Positions 7,078-11,686 of a DNA stretch of 11,686 bases are shown piece by piece; the first letter of the stretch is position 1, and each line of letters begins with the position of its first letter. The stretch lies in NCBI GenBank assembly GCA_036939755.1, contig JALLAZ010000902.1:1-11686 (forward strand), read 5' to 3'. This DNA comes from Stephanodiscus triporus (lineage: Eukaryota > Bacillariophyta > Thalassiosirophyceae > Thalassiosirales > Thalassiosiraceae). The notes beneath the pieces were generated by a model that saw only the letters and a list, made by a program, of their open reading frames with translations, had not been told where the DNA came from and made no database searches. Made by a program: the position numbers and the translations under genes.

Positions 7078-9480
7078 ATGAAGTACGACCCCCGAAAGCG
7101 CGTCGCCCCCGCCACCGTCGTCATCACCGCGCCCCCCCCCCCCTCGTCGTCGTCGATCAGGACGAAGAAGAAGGGCGGCGGCGGACACGTCGACTCCGTC
7201 ATCGGCATGGCCGACGTCGCCGCCGGGAACGACAGCGGCGGCGGGAGCGGTAGGGGCGACAACGACAACAGCGGCATGCTCCTGGACGTTCCCAACATGA
7301 GCAAGGACGACACGCCGGAATCGTCATGGTCGGAACGCCTCACCGCGTCCGACATACCCCCCGAGGTGCTGCGGCAGATCTGGCGGGATCATCACAGGCA
7401 GCAGCGGCGGCGGGATTCCGCCGTAAAAGACAACGACGGCGGGGAAGAGGAGGACGAGGAGGACGACGACGACGAATCTCCTCTGGACCAGAACGATGTC
7501 ATGATGACCATGGTCAGGATGAAGGATGGTGGTCATTCGAGTGCCGCCGCTAACGGTCACGGCGGTAAAAATAATAATGGCAATAATAATAATAATAATA
7601 ATGACAACAACGCGAGGACGAGCCGCTCCTCCTCCTACCCCTCCATGGACATGTCCGTCACCGGACGAGGATGGAGGGGGGGCGACAGGAGGGGGGATCC
7701 CGGCGGCGGTGCCAGGCAGGGCATCAGCAGGAAGGGGAGCGCCGACGGCGCAAGGGGCGGCGGCAACAACCACCGCGGGGGGAGGAGGGGCGAGGGTGGT
7801 CGGGGAAGCAAGGGGGGAGAAGGGGGGAACATGCACTTCGAGGAGGCGGTGGACATGCCCCACTTCGACGACATCTTGAGAAGATCGAACGCTTCCGGGG
7901 CAATTGGCGGAGGAAGGCGATCGGGAGGGGCGAAAAAGGCCAATGTCGTCGTCGACGACGACGTCGCGGAAAGCGGCGGCGTTTTCCACTCGGGGGATCC
8001 CACGCGAAAACACCTGCGCGAGGCGCTGCGACAACAGGATCAACAGCAGAAGATGCGGTCGTGGAATCGCCGGTCGTCCCTCGATATGAAATTGACGTCG
8101 GCCCGCGCTTCGGAGGCGTTGGGGTTGTCGCCTATCGATTCGAGCGAGGGCGGCGGCATGCGGTCGTCGTCGATCTTCGAAAAACTTTGGGGCGGATTGA
8201 GCGACGGCGACGATGACTACGACAAACGGCGGAAGAAGGCGAAGAAGGTCGAGGGAGGCGGGAAGAAGTCGTCGTCCTTCGACGACGACGAGGACGGACC
8301 GCCCCCGTCCGATAGGTTTTCGGCTTCTACCGACAGCGCCGACACCGACGACGATACAAGTATCGTCGGGACGTCTCGTCAGTTGAAATTGTTGAAGACC
8401 ATGAGCGGTAAGGTGGTGGGATTCATGCGCAGCGATTCCATCTCCGCGAAGAGTTACCGCAACGGGTTAGGAGGGGGGGGGGGTTACTACCATCCCTCGG
8501 GTCGATGGTCGAGCCTATTCTCCAGCGTCAAGATGACGGCCCTCTGCGTGGCGTTTTCCATCGCCATGGCCGTGATCGTTGGCGCGCTCGCCGTCTTGAT
8601 TCCGCTGTGGATGACGATGGACGAGCGGGTGACGAGCGCCGAGCTGGGCGGGCTGGCATATGACGGTGGCGTCGAGAGTAGCTCCGGCTCGTCATCGTCG
8701 TCATCGTCATCGTCAATGGCATCTACATCCGCCTCCTCGCAGAAACTAACGCCGCCGCCATACAACCTTTCGGCCCTTTGTAGCCAATCCTCCCTCAACC
8801 AAGCGTTGGAGTATGACAAGTGCGTTATGGCGTGTTTGCCCTCTCAGTGCTGCCTGGTTCCCAAGGGCGAGCTGTATGAGGTATGGACGCCCCCTTCCTC
8901 CATTGTCAACGGCGGCGGCGGCACTACTAGTTTGATGAATTCAGTCAAGGCAGAACAACAGCCCGCTATCGGCACAATCATACAGTCTTGTTTCGAACGC
9001 TATCCAAATCAGTGCGTGCAGTACAACAATCAGTGTTCGAAGCTCGGCACGTCAGTCCTACTCCCCCCAGGCCCGCCCAGCAAGGATGAGGTGACGGTCA
9101 TGAGTAATGCCGATAAGTTACAGCTGGCAGAGCGGATCAATCATAGCTGCGGCAAGCTTCATCATGGTGCCGTGAGCGAATGCAAGGCGTTCTGTCAAGA
9201 GATGAAGTTCTGCTTTGAATCGCGACGTCGACGGCATTTACGCGAACGAGGGAGTGGACGAAGAGCATTGGAGGTGGTGTCCCACACCGCAATCCCCGGT
9301 GAAGAGGACTTTGAATACGTACCTGCTCCCGAGGCAGAGTTTGAGGGGGGGTCAGCTAATACAAATCTGTCCGCTACCACCACTATAACAACTGCATCAG
9401 CATCAGTGGCGGTTTCCAGCGAGAATACTGAAGAGTTGTGCTTGATATATGCGGGGTGTGCCCCGTTATTTGAGAACTGA
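7078..9480 (+). CDS. Type II membrane protein with duplicated Cys-rich luminal domain
   Basis: 800 residues, single exon, ATG at 7078; no N-terminal signal peptide. Residues 1-480 are charged and disordered: an acidic run at 123-133, an Asn tract at 164-177, an Arg/Gly-rich RGG-like segment at about 195-251, and mixed Lys/Asp clusters at 376-410. One hydrophobic segment (487-511) preceded by basic residues predicts an inside N-terminus and an outside C-terminus. After a Ser-rich linker (536-560) come 14 cysteines in two related units. Unit 1 has C568, C582, C586, C591/C592, C638, C646-x2-Y-x3-C653. Unit 2 has C691, C702, C706, C712 and C788-x2-Y-x2-C794. I associate this cysteine pattern with secreted and membrane proteins of diatoms, but its function is unknown to me. 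Between the halves of unit 2 is RRRRHLRERGSGRRAL (716-731), which could be a processing site. The 5' part is GC-rich and the 3' part less so. Converges on gene 4. Confidence 0.8.
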   Translation: MKYDPRKRVAPATVVITAPPPPSSSSIRTKKKGGGGHVDSVIGMADVAAGNDSGGGSGRGDNDNSGMLLDVPNMSKDDTPESSWSERLTASDIPPEVLRQIWRDHHRQQRRRDSAVKDNDGGEEEDEEDDDDESPLDQNDVMMTMVRMKDGGHSSAAANGHGGKNNNGNNNNNNNDNNARTSRSSSYPSMDMSVTGRGWRGGDRRGDPGGGARQGISRKGSADGARGGGNNHRGGRRGEGGRGSKGGEGGNMHFEEAVDMPHFDDILRRSNASGAIGGGRRSGGAKKANVVVDDDVAESGGVFHSGDPTRKHLREALRQQDQQQKMRSWNRRSSLDMKLTSARASEALGLSPIDSSEGGGMRSSSIFEKLWGGLSDGDDDYDKRRKKAKKVEGGGKKSSSFDDDEDGPPPSDRFSASTDSADTDDDTSIVGTSRQLKLLKTMSGKVVGFMRSDSISAKSYRNGLGGGGGYYHPSGRWSSLFSSVKMTALCVAFSIAMAVIVGALAVLIPLWMTMDERVTSAELGGLAYDGGVESSSGSSSSSSSSSMASTSASSQKLTPPPYNLSALCSQSSLNQALEYDKCVMACLPSQCCLVPKGELYEVWTPPSSIVNGGGGTTSLMNSVKAEQQPAIGTIIQSCFERYPNQCVQYNNQCSKLGTSVLLPPGPPSKDEVTVMSNADKLQLAERINHSCGKLHHGAVSECKAFCQEMKFCFESRRRRHLRERGSGRRALEVVSHTAIPGEEDFEYVPAPEAEFEGGSANTNLSATTTITTASASVAVSSENTEELCLIYAGCAPLFEN
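7566..7602 (+). repeat. AAT-type triplet repeat in gene 3
   Basis: An interrupted AAT repeat read as asparagine codons (about residues 164-176). It is AT-rich inside an otherwise very GC-rich coding stretch. Likely polymorphic in length, but frame-preserving. Confidence 0.8.
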
Positions 9481-9934
9481 ATACGCTTATATCTCGCCAA
9501 CTTGTTATTTTTAATGTGATGACATTCAGCAAAATATGGGACGAGACGTTATCTGTTAAGTTTCGGAAACTTTGTTGCCATGCAAGTTGGCCGTGACACC
9601 TATTCGTTGCGGCCGAGAATGCACCCTTCTATCCAATGCAGAAAGAAACTCCATATGTTATACAACCGGATTTCTACTGTTTGTATGTCCTAGTGCCTGC
9701 TATGCTATTCGACTAAGTTCTTCTCTCCCCATTGTTAAATATTAACATGGGCATCTAAGTAAAAATAACATAAATGAGAGGAGGCTTTATTATGATTGTC
9801 ATCAACTATAATATGGAGATGGTTGATACCACAAGGGTTCACCTTGGTTTTAAGAAGTTATTTACCTGCCTACTCTAGAAGGCGGCCACGTACACACGGC
9901 TCGTCGATCCAACCTTTTGAATAATTTATATTAA
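9481..9934. other. Convergent intergenic region, 3' ends of genes 3 and 4
   Basis: 454 bases, AT-richer than the flanking genes, between two facing stop codons. It must hold both 3' untranslated regions. It contains a palindromic hairpin at 9729-9750 and a weaker one at 9829-9850 (ACCACAAGG with CCTTGGT, two-base bulge). No open frame of note and no RNA gene that I can recognise. Confidence 0.6.
9729..9750. terminator. Palindromic hairpin between convergent genes
   Basis: CCAT-T-GTTAA, loop ATA, TTAAC-ATGG: nine base pairs with one bulged T. It works on both strands and is placed between two convergent 3' ends, so it might take part in 3' end formation for both. Eukaryotic polymerase II does not need hairpins to terminate, so this role is a guess. 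Confidence 0.3.
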
Positions 9935-11275
9935 TCAAGCCACGAGAAAAAGACCAAGGATGGATCCAGCTACGAGAAAAAGATTGGCGAAGGAAGCATG
10001 AGGATGAGACGACGAATGAGTGTCTGTGGGAGATTGAGGAGTTGAATTGCTGTCGGTAGGAACTTGAAAGCCGGGAGAAGGAGAGGTAGGGTGATTGCCT
10101 CCTTGTTCCTCCCCAGCAGTCAGCGCTGCTGCGGATTCCGACAATGGAATGCGCAAAAGACGCTGGTTTACCGCCAGCCAAAGGTATCCACCACCAAGAA
10201 CATTATTGGAAACCAAATTATCCACACGTAGAAACCCAAGCAATGCAAACGTAGTGCCATTGTAGATGTCGATCCCGCCGGGACCACAACCAAAGAAGAT
10301 ATCAAGACCAGGGGAGTATGTAACTCCATCGTTCAAATCGAGAAATCCCTGCGAGTTGTTGTTGATGGTATAATCATTCTTTAGGACGAGCGGATCGAGG
10401 TTTAACTCTGATCCATTCGCTTCGTACACATGGAAGCGAGGATCTTCAAAATCAGTGATAGCAACGAATATGTCTCCCTTCTTGTTGATAGCGAGGCCAT
10501 TCAGGGTCTCCAAATTATCAGGACCAGGGTCGCCAAAATTGATGATTCGCTCTGGTTCTACAGGGGCATTAGAGCCTGGATCCCCCTTGATGACGTATAT
10601 GCCAATATCTTGGGTCAAGTCTTCCCAGGCACCAGCAAGACCAGCAAGACCTGTACTAACCAGTTGATTCCCAAAGGGTGGATCTGAAAAGTAGAGATCT
10701 TCACCATGCATAAACATGTCATTAGGCGAATTCAACGCGGTTCCGTCGTAACTATCCACCAAGATGGTTACCAATCTGGGATCGATTTCACCGTTCGCAT
10801 CTACATCATCAATGTTGATGCGAACGATTCGAGATTTTCCATGCTGACAAATGAGAAGATCCTCCGTTCCGTTCCATCCCCAGTACAATCCATTGGATCC
10901 TCCTTCCAGGTAATCACCCATGTCGTCCGGAGCCTCGCCAGGTCCTATCAAACCCGAACAGGGAATGAATTTGCTCAAGATACGAGTGGTTTCGTCCCAC
11001 TTCCAAATCATGCCACACGCCACGCCGTCTTCATCCGTCCACTTGACATCGCTGAACAGCAAAAAATTTCCATCCTCGGACCACACGGGGCTCTCCAGCC
11101 ATTTAAACTCGGGAGATTCAGCGACCACCTCGAGCGGACCCGAAAACAAAACCGAGGCGTCACCCAACTCGGTGTAGTTCAAGGTTGGCTGTGCAAAGAA
11201 CGAGGGGAGGGAAGCAGCAGCGAGGACTGTTGCGAGCAGTACCGCGTTGCCATCGAGTCGCATCATCATCATCAT
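9935..11275 (-). CDS. Secreted SMP-30/gluconolactonase-like propeller, likely GPI-anchored
   Basis: 446 residues from ATG at 11275; the start is five consecutive ATG codons preceded by GTG, so which one is used is unclear. Residues about 10-28 (AVLLATVLAAASLPSFFA) are a signal peptide. The body is an SMP-30/gluconolactonase/LRE-type six-bladed beta-propeller, a family that hydrolyses lactones or related esters using one divalent metal. Blade motifs are LESPVWSEDG (60-69), SPNDMFMHGEDLYFSDPPFG (183-202), LNGLAINKKG (258-267) and DLNDGVTY (313-320). Likely metal ligands are E61, N185, N259 and D316; only E61 and N185 sit in strong motifs. Several N-x-S/T sites fit secretion. Residues 380-428 are Ser/Thr/Pro-rich, and 429-446 is a hydrophobic end with no charged residue after it, the layout of a GPI-anchor signal. 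The substrate cannot be read from sequence. It could also be a catalytically silent strictosidine-synthase-like relative. Confidence 0.82.
   Translation of the reverse strand: MMMMMRLDGNAVLLATVLAAASLPSFFAQPTLNYTELGDASVLFSGPLEVVAESPEFKWLESPVWSEDGNFLLFSDVKWTDEDGVACGMIWKWDETTRILSKFIPCSGLIGPGEAPDDMGDYLEGGSNGLYWGWNGTEDLLICQHGKSRIVRINIDDVDANGEIDPRLVTILVDSYDGTALNSPNDMFMHGEDLYFSDPPFGNQLVSTGLAGLAGAWEDLTQDIGIYVIKGDPGSNAPVEPERIINFGDPGPDNLETLNGLAINKKGDIFVAITDFEDPRFHVYEANGSELNLDPLVLKNDYTINNNSQGFLDLNDGVTYSPGLDIFFGCGPGGIDIYNGTTFALLGFLRVDNLVSNNVLGGGYLWLAVNQRLLRIPLSESAAALTAGEEQGGNHPTSPSPGFQVPTDSNSTPQSPTDTHSSSHPHASFANLFLVAGSILGLFLVA
9938..9985 (-). repeat. Short duplication in the C-terminal hydrophobic tail of gene 4
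   Basis: The coding strand carries CTTTTTCTCGT(A/G)GCT twice, encoding LFLVA at residues 432-436 and again at 442-446. It lengthens the terminal hydrophobic segment and may be a small tandem duplication that helped build the anchor signal. Confidence 0.6.
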
Positions 11276-11686
11276 CACAGAGATTTTTAGAGGTGAGGAA
11301 TTGGGGAACTTCTGCTACCCACCCACACGTTTATCTCTACAGATGTATTATCTTCAACTCATTCAACATTGAACAACATGGACTGACGTATCCGATGTGG
11401 CCAATCTCCGCTCTATCATATGTACGATAGTGAGGTTGAGGGAATTGTGTGGGGGTATGATGTGTGTGTTGATGTGGGCGGTTCTGCACGGAGTTCCAGT
11501 AGGTCTGGTACTGCAGACCGCTTCTTTGTGCCAAAAAGATACCGACCATAGACTCTTTTGTTACATTACCGTGTAAAGCAGTGCATAGCTATTACTTCGG
11601 ATTACCATAACACGCTGCATAAGAGAAACGCTATAAGAGAATCGCGAGAAAGATGGATCGTACATACGACCCCACTTCTCATTTCT
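11276..11686. promoter_or_regulatory. Upstream region of gene 4
   Basis: About 410 bases before the gene 4 start, with the window edge cutting it. It should hold the 5' leader and promoter on the minus strand. GT-rich at about 11445-11480. A perfect 6-bp inverted repeat, GGTCTG (11502-11507) with CAGACC (11514-11519), lies there, with an alternative partner GCGGTTCTG just upstream. A minus-strand open frame at 11337-11549 (70 codons) has no recognisable content. No TATA box is clear. Confidence 0.45.

Noticed and set aside
7324..8043. 239-codon minus-strand open frame opposite gene 3
   Set aside because: Poly-Val/Ile/Pro runs mirror Asp/Asn/Gly codons of gene 3. The plus-strand protein has a membrane segment and ordered cysteines downstream in the same frame.
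8221..8275. Lysine clusters in gene 3, considered as a silaffin-type pentalysine signal
   Set aside because: Spacing does not follow a regular K-x-x-K pattern, and the segment is on the predicted cytosolic side, so a silica-targeting role is not supported.
10706..11290. 194-codon plus-strand open frame opposite gene 4
   Set aside because: No domain pattern; its C-terminal His run is just the ATG run of gene 4 read backwards. The minus-strand propeller motifs are clear.
1..11686. tRNA, rRNA, CRISPR array, transposase or viral genes
   Set aside because: No cloverleaf with conserved arms, no regularly spaced repeats and no recognisable mobile-element or viral protein was seen on either strand.

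Overview
This window is eukaryotic nuclear DNA. It holds spliceosomal GT-AG introns, long low-complexity serine/asparagine/proline tracts, no operon structure and ordinary intergenic spacers. The best guess for the source is a diatom or another stramenopile, possibly a centric diatom. The main support is a secreted-side cysteine domain (C-x3-C-x4-CC followed by C-x2-Y-x2/3-C) of a kind I associate with diatom proteins. Short introns, moderate GC and stretches of CG-rich triplet repeats also fit. This taxonomic call is inference.

There are four genes, arranged as two convergent pairs around a divergent middle. (1) + strand, 601-2985: a 794-residue ENTH/VHS-type trafficking adaptor with coiled coils, DLLGF and DMFGM short motifs, a polyproline stretch and a Gln/Met-rich end. 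(2) - strand, 6496-3476: a three-exon VTT-domain (TVP38/TMEM64/DedA-like) membrane protein with a very long phosphorylatable tail. Its reading frame is broken only at a single ambiguous base (N, position 6236), and removing that base restores it. (3) + strand, 7078-9480: an 800-residue single-pass type II membrane protein, with a disordered acidic/Asn/RGG-rich cytosolic half and a duplicated cysteine domain on the luminal side. (4) - strand, 11275-9935: a secreted SMP-30/gluconolactonase-like beta-propeller protein with a probable GPI-anchor signal.

The spacers are 1-600 (upstream of gene 1), 2986-3475 (shared 3' region of genes 1 and 2), 6497-7077 (shared divergent promoter of genes 2 and 3), 9481-9934 (shared 3' region of genes 3 and 4) and 11276-11686 (upstream of gene 4). 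They hold several inverted repeats, a C14 tract and a long pyrimidine tract, but no tRNA, rRNA, transposase or CRISPR that I can see.

All four products point at the endomembrane and secretory system or the cell surface: a coat adaptor, a Golgi/ER-type VTT protein, a type II membrane protein and a secreted propeller. I see no evidence that they form one pathway, since neighbouring eukaryotic genes are usually unrelated. The most original items are the unusual domain combinations of genes 2 and 3, the frame-breaking N, and a strong hairpin in the leader of gene 3. I do not see a convincing entirely new multi-gene system.
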